A stretch of 64,000 nucleotides of DNA from Istiophorus platypterus (taxonomy: Eukaryota; Chordata; Actinopteri; Istiophoriformes; Istiophoridae), in NCBI GenBank assembly GCA_016859345.1, contig CM029119.1, forward strand, positions 7,477,912 to 7,541,911, in the 5' to 3' direction. The notes beneath the pieces are model-generated. The model was not told the origin of the DNA and did no database searches. It saw nothing but the letters and a program-made list of their open reading frames with translations. A program made the position numbers and the translations under genes. Shown here one piece after another: positions 1 to 12,545 of this stretch. The first letter of the stretch is position 1. Every line of letters begins with the position of its first letter.

Positions 1-1149
1 GCACAAAATACAGGTCTAAGTTCACTGATATATTTTGCTTAAAACCAACTAGCTCTCATTCCAAAGTGTTTATGAATTATATTTACCATAAAAAGCAATA
101 GGGATGGGAGAAGGAATAGGACTCCGTACTCCATTGCCTGGATCTGCAGTTCTCAAGTCTGATCTGAAAATACAGCATTGCACTTGTCATGTTTAATAGA
201 TTATCTGCTGCGGTTAGATGCATATTTGATGCCTGTTATGAAGGAGGCTTGCAGAGGTCATCGTTTCTCATGGTTTCTCAGCAAGCGACATGAAACATAA
301 GTTACAGACAGGAGCAGAAAAAGATTGGAGGGAGTGGAGGGGCATGGATGTACCAAAACAAGACAAGTTTCTGCAAACAATGTTGTCTTACACTCACACT
401 GTACTATTCACTGTCAGCCAGTTAGGAGCCGAATGCCTGCGGTGCAAAAATACCCAATATACTTACCCCTGGGGAAGACGGGATAAGTCAAAGTTATGTT
501 GGAAAGTTCCAGTGGCAGATGGCTGACAGACAACTGTGCTGACTGTCTCTTGTTAAGATGCTGGAGTTACCAGCGAGAAAAGATTATATTAACATCTGGA
601 TCCACACGCTTTTATCAAGTCAAGCTTCCAGTCTTCAAACACTTTAAGAGGAGGATCTATTTTCAATGTGGCAGCCAGAGTTTGGAAAACCTGTGGATGA
701 ACACTGTCTGAATGATTGCTCTTAAAGAAAATCCACAGTACAGAAATCATGGAGTAAACTAAACATAAAGGTTTTTCTTTTTAAGAGATCAATAACTGTT
801 AGACGTGCCCTGTTTTTTTTTGTCATGTAACAGGAAGCCTCTTGGTGTGAATTGTCAAAGGCTTTCTCTGCAAACTGTCCTGGTTGGTAAAGGGTTGTTA
901 TACAATGTTGCTGCGAGGTTTTTCAACTGATTTGTACCCCAGACAACCAAATCACAGACGAGAAACAAAAAGATTGAACTATTAAAATACATTTCTTGAT
1001 TTACTAGCCCTTTTTTTTCATTCATTCCTTTTTATCTTACAGAACAACGTGACAGACTAGAGTCCAATCAAGAACCTAACAGAGACTATAGTTAACATAT
1101 GACATTTTTCATTCCCTCACTTTTTGGTTCTCCAAACTCTTCCTTGCAG
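1..1149 (+). other. Intron upstream of slc17a7 exon 2 (non-coding)
   Basis: No coding exon is recognisable here. The stretch ends in a pyrimidine-rich tract and AG acceptor at 1148-1149 that opens the first visible slc17a7 exon. That exon starts with one nucleotide completing a split codon, so an upstream coding exon must exist outside the window. The short open frames at 290-711 have no recognisable protein features. Confidence 0.7.
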
Positions 1150-4100
1150 AGCTCTTGAGAAGAAGCAGGAGAATGGCGAGACCATTGAACTGTCGGCGGA
1201 GGGCCGCCCGGAGCTGGTGGAAGAGAAGGAGATGCCCGTGGTGGACTGCACATGCTTCGGCCTGCCCAGGCGCTACATTATCGCCATCCTTTCTGGTATT
1301 GGCTTCTGCATCTCCTTTGGAATCCGGTGTAACTTGGGCGTGGCCATCGTCAGCATGGTCAACAGCCACACTATCTACAGAGACAACAAGGAGGTCATAG
1401 TGGTAAGTGGCAGTGGTTCCAAATTAAAGGAAATCTTAATTCTACAGCATATGGTGATATTTTGATGAATACGCTTCAAACACTTTGCATGAGTTTAAGG
1501 AAAGTCCTCTCCTGGTTGAGAGGAAGATCCATGATAAAGTCTTTGTTGGAAGTGTTAAAAGGTTATTATGGAAATGAAAACAGGCAGGTTAAACAAAGGA
1601 CTGAGTCATCAGAAAGCTTGTCATTACAGTTCTACAGTTAGAAATAGCTCAGTGATGTGAGGGAATACTGGTGATGGGTCAAGGTGTTTAAGTCAGTGGT
1701 TGACCTATGCCCTCAGATGACCATGAATCGGTCACTTCAATCCTCTTGCTTTTATTGTTTGTCCGTCGCCTCCATTCACTGCGCCGAGCAAATCAAATTC
1801 AAGTTCATGTACAGTTTTCTCATTTAACCGTCTTCCTGTCTGTCCCAACAGAAAGCTCAATTTGACTGGGATCCAGAAACAGTGGGAATGATCCATGGCT
1901 CATTCTTCTGGGGATACATAGTAACCCAAATTCCAGGGGGGTTCATTTGTCAAAAGTTTGCAGCAAACAGGTCTGTTACTCCACCTTATTGTATCTAAGG
2001 GATAATTGCACATTCGTCCATGCATCCTGAGTGTCTCTTCCTTCCTCTACTCTTTCTCTATTCCAGAGTGTTTGGCTTCGCTATAGTGGCCACGTCTTGC
2101 CTGAACATGCTTATCCCCACGGCAGCCCGGATGCACTTTGGCTGTGTTATCATTGTCAGGGTGTTTCAAGGACTCGTGGAGGTGCTTGAGTCTTGTCTTT
2201 AGCTTCTGCATAAACACAATAAATGGGCAACACAGAAAGATTAACATTTTATTTAGATCATTCATTACAGTGTAATGTCTTCCTTAATCTACAGGGGGTT
2301 TCATATCCTGCCTGTCATGGTATTTGGGCAAAATGGGCACCGCCTCTCGAAAGAAGTCGTTTGGCCACAACAGCCTTTTGTGGTTAGTCTGTCATAACTG
2401 TTCATGTTTCCCTGTCTTTAAATGATGGATGTTTGATGAATCACTTTGCAAAACCATTTGCTGCTAGTTCATTATGCAATATTTCTTTCTTTTCTAGGTT
2501 CTTATGCTGGTGCTGTGATTGCCATGCCTTTAGCTGGAATCCTAGTCCAGTACTCTGGATGGTCATCAGTCTTCTATGTCTACGGTAAGTGACCCTTGAC
2601 TCTTAGGCTGACAGAAAAGGGAAACACATATCTGACTTTCACACTAATCTTGCTTTTCAAACCGTTCAAAGTGAAATGTGGACTGAGTATTAATTTTAGT
2701 ATGTTTTAAAAAGTCTAACCAGGATTTTAAGATAAAACTATTAACATTGGCTTCCCAGGGAAATAGAATACAGTGGTACTGTTGCCACTGTGAGCCCAAC
2801 AGAGTCATGCAGCAATCAGTCTGTTTGTGACAACTGTAACTACATCAAAATGCTGATTTCAGTGTAGTATAGGCACAGCTGTGCAAATATAGTAACACAC
2901 GTAGTAACAAAGTAGATGCTGACATATGCTGAAAGTGAAAGGACGGAAAGTCCCCAAAAGGCCAGCACTGTAAATGTGAGGAAAAACCAAACAAACACAA
3001 AAAAATTACTGTAAAGGAGCAGCTGCTACAGTCATTGTATCCTTTGCTGCTTTTTCTTTTTAGACATTTCTTCCAGGTTTAACACATTATTCTTTTTGTT
3101 TTCCTGCCTGTTTGCCTGCCCCCCCCTCACCCACCAGGAACTTTTGGGGTCATGTGGTACTGCTTCTGGATCCTGGTTTCTTATGAAAGTCCAGCAGCCC
3201 ATCCCACCATCACTGATGAGGAGAGGACATATATTGAGGAAAGCATAGGCGAGTCGGCCCAATTTACAGTAACGGTCAGTACAACAAGTAAATTTCACAA
3301 AAGTCAGAGGTTTTAGAATTTTGTAATAAAATCAGTGAAATAATTACATTATAAAGATATCATAACAACACATTTTTCTGCGTTGCAGAAATTCAACACA
3401 CCGTGGCGGGCCTTCTTCACGTCAATGCCGGTCTATGCTATCATCGTAGCTAATTTCTGCAGAAGCTGGACTTTTTACTTGCTCCTCATCAGCCAGCCTG
3501 CATACTTTGAGGAGGTGTTTGGGTTCGAGATTAGCAAGGTAACAGAAGCCGGATGTGGGCAGTGGGGTAAGGGTGTTGTAGTGTGCTGCTCGATAACATG
3601 ACACCGCACAGTCACAGTTATGGAAAGTCTGCTTTCAATGTTTACTGCAGTGGAAATATCTAGAGGTCTCTAATCTGTTGCATAAAAAGTTTATTTTTCT
3701 CTCTCATCTAGGTGGGCATAATTTCTGCACTTCCCCATCTAGTTATGACCATCATTGTGCCCATTGGTGGCCAGCTTGCTGACTATCTGCGCTCCAACCA
3801 TATCATGACCACCACTAATGTCAGGAAACTTATGAACTGTGGAGGTAAGAAAGGACCAAAATGAAGAGACCACAAAATGCACTTGCAGAACCAAAACTCT
3901 GACTTGCTGTTTCACTTCCAAGCAACAGGGAAATTAGCACATACTCAGAATCTGATATAAAAAAAACATTTTATTGCATAAGGGAAATGATGACTTTTTA
4001 CTTGGCATAGGCACTGTCGCTGTAGGCTCTTCTGAACTTCAATACCAAAGTGAAATTTAGAAGCATACAGTGTACATATCACTTTGTTGGTAGCTGTATC

Positions 4101-5565
4101 ACCTCTGTACCAATTTCATTAAAAGGGAGACAAGAAAAGGCAGCAAGACAGCAAATTTTTATCCCCATAAACACATTAAACTCATACATAAATTGTGTGT
4201 TTCCATCAGGGTTTGGGATGGAAGCAACTCTCTTGCTGGTGGTGGGCTTCTCTCATACAAAAGGTGTTGCCATTACATTCCTGGTCCTGGCTGTGGGTTT
4301 CTCTGGCTTTGCCATTTCAGGTGATAGCATAACTTACAATACGTTCCTTAAAACCTCACAGCCACAAATTTGATTCTGATCATTTTTATTCTTTCTCATA
4401 AGGTTTCAATGTCAACCACTTGGACATTGCACCCCGATATGCTAGCATTCTCATGGGTATCTCCAATGGTGTGGGCACTTTGTCTGGTATGGTTTGCCCA
4501 CTTATTGTAGGTGCCATGACAAAGCACAAGGTGAGAACTGATTCTAAATACCTGCGATTCTCTATCTCAGACAAATGCGTATTTGTTTGAATAGTCACCA
4601 TCAACTGTAGTTAAATTGTAGAGAGCAGTATCAATCTGTGCAGTACTGTAAACTGACACCATACACTCTAAAAGTGTATTGCATTTCCGTTTCTATTATC
4701 TCATCTGCTGGCAAAATTTTGTGACTGAGCTTCATTATGGACAATATTTCAGCAATCTGAAATGATAGCAGAGGTTTCACTTCTTTTTGATTTTAGACAT
4801 TATTCATTTTCTTATAGGAAAAAACAATCACTTAAGAAGGACAGAATTTAATTTTCCACTGTAAATAGAGCAATAGACCAGAAGTATCCAGAGTTTAAGA
4901 ACATTTATGTGTGAAAACCTCTCTTTGACTGGCATGATTTGATGCATTAATATGTTTATAACTTTATAATATCCAAATACTGAAACATTTTTCTTCATGT
5001 TCATAACCATTCATCCGTTTTATTTTCTTCTCAACCTCCCTTGATAGACACGGGAGGAGTGGCAGGGTGTGTTTCTTATTGCCTCACTTGTTCATTATGG
5101 AGGTGTTATATTCTATGGTGGGTATATTCCCCTCTAAATTTTCCGCTCATTCTTCCTAAAAGCAGTACAATGTTTCAGACAATGTACATTGTATGCAAAA
5201 ATAAATTCAGTTAAACATATATTGTAGATATATTGTTACAAGTCTGAGTTTTGTTTGTCTCTCCTGCAGGACTTTTTGCATCTGGAGAGAAGCAAGCTTG
5301 GGCAGAGCCAGAGCAGCTGAGTGATGAGAAATGTGGCATCCTGGATGAGGATGAGCTTGCAAACGAGACAGAGGAGCTGTATCGCACCAGTGGTGGAGCA
5401 GGCTACGGAGCCACGAACCAGGGAGCGGATCCCAATGGAGGTGGGGGCATGGGAGGAGGAGGAGGAGGCTGGGTCTCAGACTGGGACAAAACCGAGGAGT
5501 ATGTACAACCAGCCGGAACCAATAATTACTCTTATGGAGGAGAGGGGGAGAGAGAGTTAACATAA
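1150..5565 (+). CDS. slc17a7: Vesicular glutamate transporter 1 (5'-partial, 12 exons)
   Basis: The product is a proton-driven vesicular glutamate transporter of the SLC17 (MFS) family, which loads glutamate into synaptic vesicles. The exons read are 1150-1402, 1852-1970, 2067-2181, 2295-2382, 2498-2584, 3138-3274, 3389-3538, 3712-3844, 4210-4320, 4403-4530, 5048-5117 and 5270-5565 (TAA). All junctions are GT-AG and phase-consistent, giving 561 residues. The first ~20-25 residues come from an exon upstream of the window. Family signatures are DCTCFGLPRRYIIAI, GIRCNLGVAIV (TM1 Arg), IHGSFFWGYIVTQIPGG (TM2 His), the Glu of LVEG at the exon 3/4 junction, NFCRSWTFYLLLISQPAYF (TM7 Arg) and NVNHLDIAPRYASILMG. 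CQKFAANRVFGFAIVATS favours VGLUT1 over VGLUT2/3. The C-terminal tail is glycine-rich and lacks the polyproline stretches of mammalian VGLUT1. The identity to family is certain; the paralogue call is strong. Confidence 0.93.
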
Positions 5566-7230
5566 AACCAGCAGATCCTCTTCACATAGCCTTTAGTGAG
5601 GCAGAAACAGTACTTCAGCAGTGTGAAGTTTCACCTGATGGCATGGAGACCTTCAAAAGTGCGGATTTAAAACGGAAGGCGGGAAGGGACAACTTTCAGC
5701 TGAGCTGAACTCAAAGAGACTGCACAGTGGAGGTGAAGGCATTAGGAAATGATAAACGTGTGTTTGTGTGTGATTGCAGTTGTGTTCCCACCTTTGACAG
5801 ACAATCTAAGTAGGAGTGTTTTAGGACCCGTCGAACTCCCTGTAATATCTGTTGGAGAAGGCTGTTTTTAGGACTGGTGTGGCTTTCTTTGATGTTTATT
5901 CATTGTAATAATTGTAGGAATTGCTATATTAATTGTCAGGATTTGGATTTCATTAGTATGCCTCTCAACTGTCTTTAGGGTCCTTCCAGATTACAAATAT
6001 TTAGGCGCACATTGGTCACAAGCGCTTTTCTAATGTTGGGTCAAAGCCTATTGAGTTTGTTTAACTAATTTAAAAACCAAAATACTTTAATTGTTGTAAA
6101 GTTTCTGCAGCACATCGCAGCGTATGCTCCCCTGCTGACGTTAAAGTTTTTTCCTTAATGTGCACACTTTTAAGAAAAGCATGTTACTTGTGCCAATACA
6201 TCAAAAATATTTTGCTCTGTAGTATTGGTTTACTTATCCACTGAGAAAGTTACTGAAAACCTGCAAATATTACTCTTTTCTGTTAAGTCTAAATAGCCCA
6301 TTCTGACATTTTTAGATGCAGAATTTTGATTTCCTTACGCAAAAATGTTTTATGTACTAGGCCTCTAACCTGCCTGCCTGCTGACAAACTGGGGAATAAA
6401 AATGGCTCATATACGACAGCAAGAATATTCATTATCTGGGGTAATAACAATCTGATATTAAGTTTATTTCTGAGTTACAGCCACTTTTATTTCTATCAGG
6501 TCTCTTTGAGATTATTTTCTTCAAAATCTAACAATTTTTGATCAGTATGCTCTACATGTAATATACGCTTTATTACTTTTGTGTTCAGGTAATTCATGCT
6601 CTAAGTGTTAACATATTCTCTTCAGGCAAGGCACTCTACTGTCACTATATTAATAACCTAAGAACCCCCACACATGCCAATCTCTACTCTCTGTCGCAGT
6701 GGCAAGGCAGGGAGCTGAGGCTGCTGTGTGGTGTCAGTTATACAGCGTACACCAATATGAAAGTGAAACTAAAAAGGATCCATCAGTCTTTTAAGGCCTT
6801 CACATATTTTAGGTCTCATGCACTCTCGTTAGAAGGAGGAATTCCCTTTAATATATGTTAAATGATCAACTAAAGACCAATTAAACATGAAAGGCTGTTA
6901 AAGGGCATTAAAACAACATCATTTCACTGTAAATGAGCAATTTGTTTTATTTATTGTTAGTAGATGTTGTAAGGTATCTAGCTACCCCCAGAGTTATAGT
7001 TTAAAATTAAAAAATATCCCTGTGTTAGGTCATGGGATGGACGATACTGTTTCACTGATTGGAGTTCAATGATAGATTTAATATTAAATGTTAGAGTTTT
7101 TACTGTTTTTGTTATTTTTCATTACGTTCTTGTTTAATGTTTTGTTCTTGATTATAAATTAAAACTGTAAGTGTAAAAATTATGTACATGTGGAAAATTG
7201 TACAATAAAACCTAGAGGTTGATAATTCTG
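5566..7230 (+). other. slc17a7: slc17a7 3' untranslated region
   Basis: AT-rich non-coding sequence follows the slc17a7 TAA. Candidate polyadenylation signals AATAAA are at 6395-6400 and 7204-7209. The second sits in a U-rich setting with a GT-rich element downstream and is my preferred end. The exact 3' end is inferred. Confidence 0.5.
7204..7209 (+). terminator. Candidate slc17a7 polyadenylation signal
   Basis: Canonical AATAAA about 1.64 kb after the slc17a7 stop codon, in the sense strand, followed by GT/T-rich sequence. Proximal AATAAA at 6395-6400 could give a shorter 3' UTR. Confidence 0.4.
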
Positions 7231-9982
7231 TACAATAACAATAGATATTATTTATAACTTATGCATACATGTTACTCACATTTTTATGTTTTTAAATTGG
7301 ATATTAAGTGATACATAAACTATCGTGCTGTTACAGTTTTATAGGTTACAGCACATGATTTGCCTTGTTCCAGCCAACTTTCCTCTGTTTCATCCTGATT
7401 CATTGCACAAATGATCTAGGTCTTTAAACATTTGGATACAGTGGTTTCATGTTACCCACAAAGTGGCACCCCTCCCCAGACAACGGATCAATCACTGAGC
7501 TTAAGTATAGGAGCATGGAAATGAAGAAGAAAAATAGGTTTCGATAGCGCCAGAACAAGTCGCTGAATGTTTTTTCTCAGCCTGTAAGAAGCAATGAGGC
7601 TCAGGGATTCACCCTAACTGCCTTGCTCTGGCCTCTGAAATCGATGGGATTATCCTTCATCCATCTGTTGGTGGCAGAACAAGTGAGAAAGGGAAGGAAA
7701 AAGATCTTCATTGCTGACGTCTAATACTGTTGCAGTAAAACATTCCTTGCAATTCGTACGAGCAGCATGTTGCAAGATGTAAACACACACAGAGCAAAGA
7801 CAGGGACAGAAGCAAGCAGGAAGAGTGGGGGAGAGGAGAGCAGTGGTGGGATTATAATAAGCTGTTGATTTAATGGGCCAACAATAGCTTTCTGTAACAC
7901 ATCTGATACCTGGCGCTCAGTTTCAACCATTACAGAAGGTTTTGTCTATGGCCACAGCTAAAAAACACTCTACAAATCCTGCAGTAAAAAGTCCTTTCTA
8001 GGCATAGTTACCCATTTTATTATGTTAATATCCAATGTCCAACAATTTCCCAATTTGAATAGAGGAAATGAATCGGAAATGAAAATCATCAACCTGGGTG
8101 CAGGAATGGGAATGTTGGCTCCCTATTGAAAATACCAGAGTAATAGAAAATAATAGAGTAGAGATACTTGATATCACCACTAAGTATCTGCTATCAACAG
8201 TCTTGTACTTAGCAAACTTGTACTGGCCTTTAAAAAAGTCATGCATGCTGTCACTGTATAACCTAAAAACCCTGTTTCATCTCTTTCCACAGCTAACATT
8301 AGCTAGCTGCCAGTTTTAATAATAACATATTTAACTTGGTGTTATTATTTGTAAGATAATCAGTATTATGCGCTCAGCGCAGTTATTTGGGGATAAAGTT
8401 TCCAAACCTTCTGGAAAGCTAACGGTAAACTTGCCTTGTTAGCTCATCATTCTTGAAACCTTTCCCTGGTAAAAATGAAAAGGTTTTGTTTGAACATACC
8501 CCAATAAAGAATACAACTAACCTTTTGTGACTTGTCCAAGTAAGTTACTTTTCCAGTGCGGCTAATAAAGCATTCCGTCTATTTTCCAATAATGTAATAC
8601 ACTTGCTGATCAAGCCCTTAACCAGTTAAGTTGTTGTTTAGCTGATTAAAGGGGGGGGGGCTGCTGTCTGCTCCCAATGTTTGCTGACTTGACTTTACTC
8701 TACCTTTCTTAAAAAGTGACTTTTACATTTTGTCAACCTTTTCGACCTTCATTTTCTCCTCCGCATCACAACAACTTTAAAGATATAATGTGTGATGGCC
8801 CTGAAACTTAATCCTCGGCACTATATGTTGAATTGTACAGTAGTTCATCACATCTTCAACTAAATATTGTGATTATAGGTGTTGTACTAAACAAAACAAA
8901 AAACAAATAAAATTTAATCAGAAAAGCTTTATTTGATCACAAAAATACTACAGCTTCCATTTTAAGGTAAGATAAGCATCTCCACTACACATTATCTCCA
9001 AATTGATATCTTAATCTCTTGCATTAACAGTATAATATAAGGTTCTTTTACATTCTGATGCAAGGGAAGAATCCTATAATAAACAATGTTATGCAATTTC
9101 TTAGTTGTGCAAATGATACATTACACAAAATCTTGGTTAAGCAAATACTTCTCGAGACAAAAAATTAGATAATGACATTACTCTCCATCTCTGTATAAAT
9201 GGAAATATATGACTTCACAAGGGCACAAAAGCAAAATGCATTTTTGCTAAAAAAAAAAGAGTTTGCTCATGCTTTTCCGATTTCTTTACTGAAATCAGCT
9301 TTTGATAGTTAGATCAAGCGCTCAGTCGACTTTACTTATTTACACATGTAGCCAAGTCATTGTCATTAAAAAAAAGGAAAAGTGACTATGTAGTTTCAGT
9401 GAGTTGAATGAATAATTATGTAATGATCATAAGGTCTATATGATGAGTATCAGGGTTGGTCAGTTGACAGGATCAGAGCTAAGTATCAACTAACTAAAAA
9501 TCAAATGAAATATTGTACCACTTGTTCACTTTACAGCTTGACTGAATGCAAGGCTTTGCGTACTTTCCACATTGAATACATTTTTTGTTTTCTGAATATT
9601 GTTGTCACAAAATTAACAATTTTCTGTTCTGGTTATCTGATGGCATTTTACATTTTAAAGATTATTATGTGTTATTTATATAGTTAATATAATGATTAAG
9701 TAAATACAACAACTATTAGTTGCTGCACTATGCAACGTACAGGCTGTTATTTATTTGTATTTTTGGTAGTTTTGCTTATAACCTGAAAAATTTTCCCCCT
9801 GTATATCACATGATTAATATAAAAACCTCATTTTTGAATTTGGAATCATAGAATTTGGACTTCTGGACTGACACCTAGACATCACTTGACTTTGCTGGCT
9901 TAGATAAATGTTATTTTCCTTAAGCATTAAAGCTATTGAGACCAATTTCTACTTTCACTGCTCGGTCTTTTGCTGCTCTGCC
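7231..9982. other. Intergenic, no gene seen
   Basis: AT-rich sequence between the convergent 3' ends of slc17a7 (+) and the receptor gene (-). I see no coding exon, RNA gene or clear transposon. A run of G is at about 8651-8660. Short open frames on both strands have no conserved character. Confidence 0.6.
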
Positions 9983-9988
9983 TTTATT
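9983..9988 (-). terminator. Candidate polyadenylation signal of the receptor gene
   Basis: TTTATT on the + strand is AATAAA on the - strand, about 60 nt beyond the receptor stop codon. It would give a very short 3' UTR. Confidence 0.4.
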
Positions 9989-10049
9989 AATTCTTTTCTT
10001 TCACTATCTCATGTTATCGATCCGTGGCCTTTTTCCCTGCTGCTTCGTA

Positions 10050-10618
10050 TCACCCCTCTCCTCCCACTGTCCCCTGCGTTCCCAAGGTGTTGTAATCGGC
10101 CTCTTTCATTCCCTCTTTCTTCAGGGCTTGGTACCCTCCCTCTCCTCCCGTTGCCCCCTGCGTTCCCAAGGTGTTGTAATCGGCATCTTTCATTCCCTCT
10201 TTCTTCAGGGCTTGGTACCCTCCCTCTCCTCCCGTTGCCCCCTCCATTCCCAAGGTGTGGTAAACGCCCTCTTTCATTCCCTCTTTCTTCAGGGCTTGGT
10301 ACCCTCCCTCTCCTCCCGTTGCCCCCTCCATTCCCAAGGTGTGGTAAACGCCCTCTTTCATTCCCTCGTTCTTCAGGGCTTGGTACCCTCCCTCTCCTCC
10401 CGTTGCCCCCTCCATTCCCAAGGTGTGGTAAACGCCCTCTTTCATTCCCTCTTTCCTCAGTGCTTCATAGTCACTCTTCTTTTTCTCTCTGCCTGGTGTT
10501 CCTGGTTGAAGGATGTTGTACACACCCGCTCTCTGGTCACTGTGTGCCTTCTGCAGTGTCTCATACTTTCTATCACCTGTAACTTGCGAATACAGCTCGA
10601 CATCATCATAAATTTGGC
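10050..10618 (-). CDS. Receptor cytoplasmic tail exon
   Basis: Terminal coding exon, acceptor TTTTCTTTTAG, stop TGA at 10052-10050. It carries IYDDV, LYSQV, KYETL, VYNIL and DYEAL, then VYHTL and alternating YQAL with YHTL/YNTL. That is 14 tyrosines, each with Leu or Val at +3. The last two-thirds is a tandem repeat annotated separately. Only DYEAL, preceded by Ser at -2, fits the strict ITIM consensus; the others suit ITAM-style pairs or SH2 docking sites. Confidence 0.8.
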
Positions 10619-12463
10619 CTAAAAGAAAAAGAGGGGATAGGTGATGTGGTGTGTAAACAGTGGCCTCCAGTTTATGTACAAAGGTGGAAAACAAGAACTT
10701 GTCACTCACTTGTGGTACTTCTCTTAACGTATTTATAAAAAACTGCTAAACCTATCAGCCCGAGCAGCAGGATGAGCACCAACAAGCCGATGTAAATGAG
10801 AGTTGAGTTGCCAGTATTATCTGAAATAAAGAAAAAACACGTTATCTATAACTTCTATTGGAAATCCCTGTGACAGTGACTTTGTGTTAGTATTAGGTAA
10901 ATTCTCCTTTAGTAGCATTTGTCAGTATAAAAGAAGGTTAGCTAATTCTGACAACACCATCTGGGTTATTTTTTCACTGACTAGCAAACCTTAACCATTT
11001 GTAATGTCTATTGTATTTCAAGGGAAATAATGTCAAAGTCCCTCAGCAGGAAAAAAAAAAGCAGGAACTCACAAAAGTAGCCCTTGCTGCGAGAAGACCT
11101 CTTGTCGTCCCACACAGCTCTACATGCATAAGTACCACTTGTTTTCGGTGTCATGGTGTTTGCGTTGTTCTTCATAAGTTCCCATTGCTGTGTATTTTTC
11201 TCATGGTACCAATGATATGAGGTATTTTTTTGACATTTTGAACAAAAGCATGACAGGCCATTGTCTTCAGAGCGAATCTCTGCCTCGACAGGGGGCGCTG
11301 AAAGGGGACAAATGAGGAAAAAAGGCTTTAAAAGATGTCTTTTTGAAAAAAAATGCTTTATTAAAGCAAAATGTACCACGTAAAAGATTGACAAGTAATT
11401 CCTTCAGTCAGTGGTGGTCAAAGAGTGTTGGTTGTGTATACGTACCTTGGACAAACACATCTTGAGGATCAGACTTTCTATGACGTGGGGGCCCGGCAGT
11501 GCGGGCCAGGTGCATGTAGGTGGCATCACACTTATATATTCCCTGTGTAGATTCTTTCACATCCTCTATTTTGTGGGTAGAACTGCTGGACTTTGTAATC
11601 AATTTATTGTTCTTGTAGAAAGTTGTTTCTCTGACGTCATCTGTGCCCCAGCAAAGGCACCTTAGAGTCAAACTCTTCCCAGCTACAGCAGGCAGGGGAT
11701 ACATTTCCAGCGATATTTCTTTATCTGAAAGAAGAAGATGTAGATAGATGGTGATGTAAGATGGACTAGTTTTACCCCTATAAATTAAATTTTAAATTCG
11801 AATAAGTGGATTTGTTGATGCATTTAAAAATTAACATCAATTTATGAAATGACTTATTAAATTAAAATTCAATTGATTGTATTTTTTAAAAAACAAAAAA
11901 TTTATTAGTAAAAAAAATTGTCCATCATTAAAATGTCATCATTTTCAGTGTTTTTGCAAAGTTGCTCTCTTAAACCATGTTTCATTTTTAGTGTGGCATA
12001 TTAGCTGCATGTCTTTTAAAATCCCAAGAAGAGAAATGCATAACTAAAATCTGGAATCTTTAAATCATGGAATTACATGGAGTGGTGCATATCTTTAGCC
12101 ACAGAAATGTTGTAGTATCACAGAGCATAAACTAATTGTATGACTACCTGAGGCCCTGAGTATGATTTGGTTACTTCTGATTTTACGTGAATTATCAGTA
12201 CACCAGTAAATGGACTCCGGGACTTTCAGTGGCGCCGTTTGAAAGATCAAGCTGCTGGCGTTCTGCGGCCTTAATGCAATCCTCTTGGGCTCTTTTCTTC
12301 CTTCCCTGTAGACCCAGCATTTCCATCCCTGAAGACCACCGTCATTCTCAAGCATCAGGTTAACTGAACTGCCAGTCAGCATCACTGGTTGGCCTGCCAT
12401 GATGGTGAGTGCGGCAACCGGCATAAATTCTGAATAGTAAATGAATAAATCAATTATACAATT

Positions 12464-12545
<82 letters not shown>

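Noticed and set aside
290..711. Two short frames upstream of slc17a7 exon 2 as the missing first exon
   Set aside because: Neither encodes a VGLUT-like N-terminus nor ends in a donor of the required phase.
10053..10473. Regular 84-bp repeats as a CRISPR-like array
   Set aside because: The repeats are contiguous, with no unique spacers, lie in a coding exon, and the DNA is vertebrate.
9908..10622. Two plus-strand open frames of 224 and 228 codons with strong internal repetition
   Set aside because: They are the antisense of the receptor tail repeat, kept open because the 84-bp unit is a multiple of three and has no stop in these frames. The minus-strand frame has splice sites, phase and meaningful motifs.
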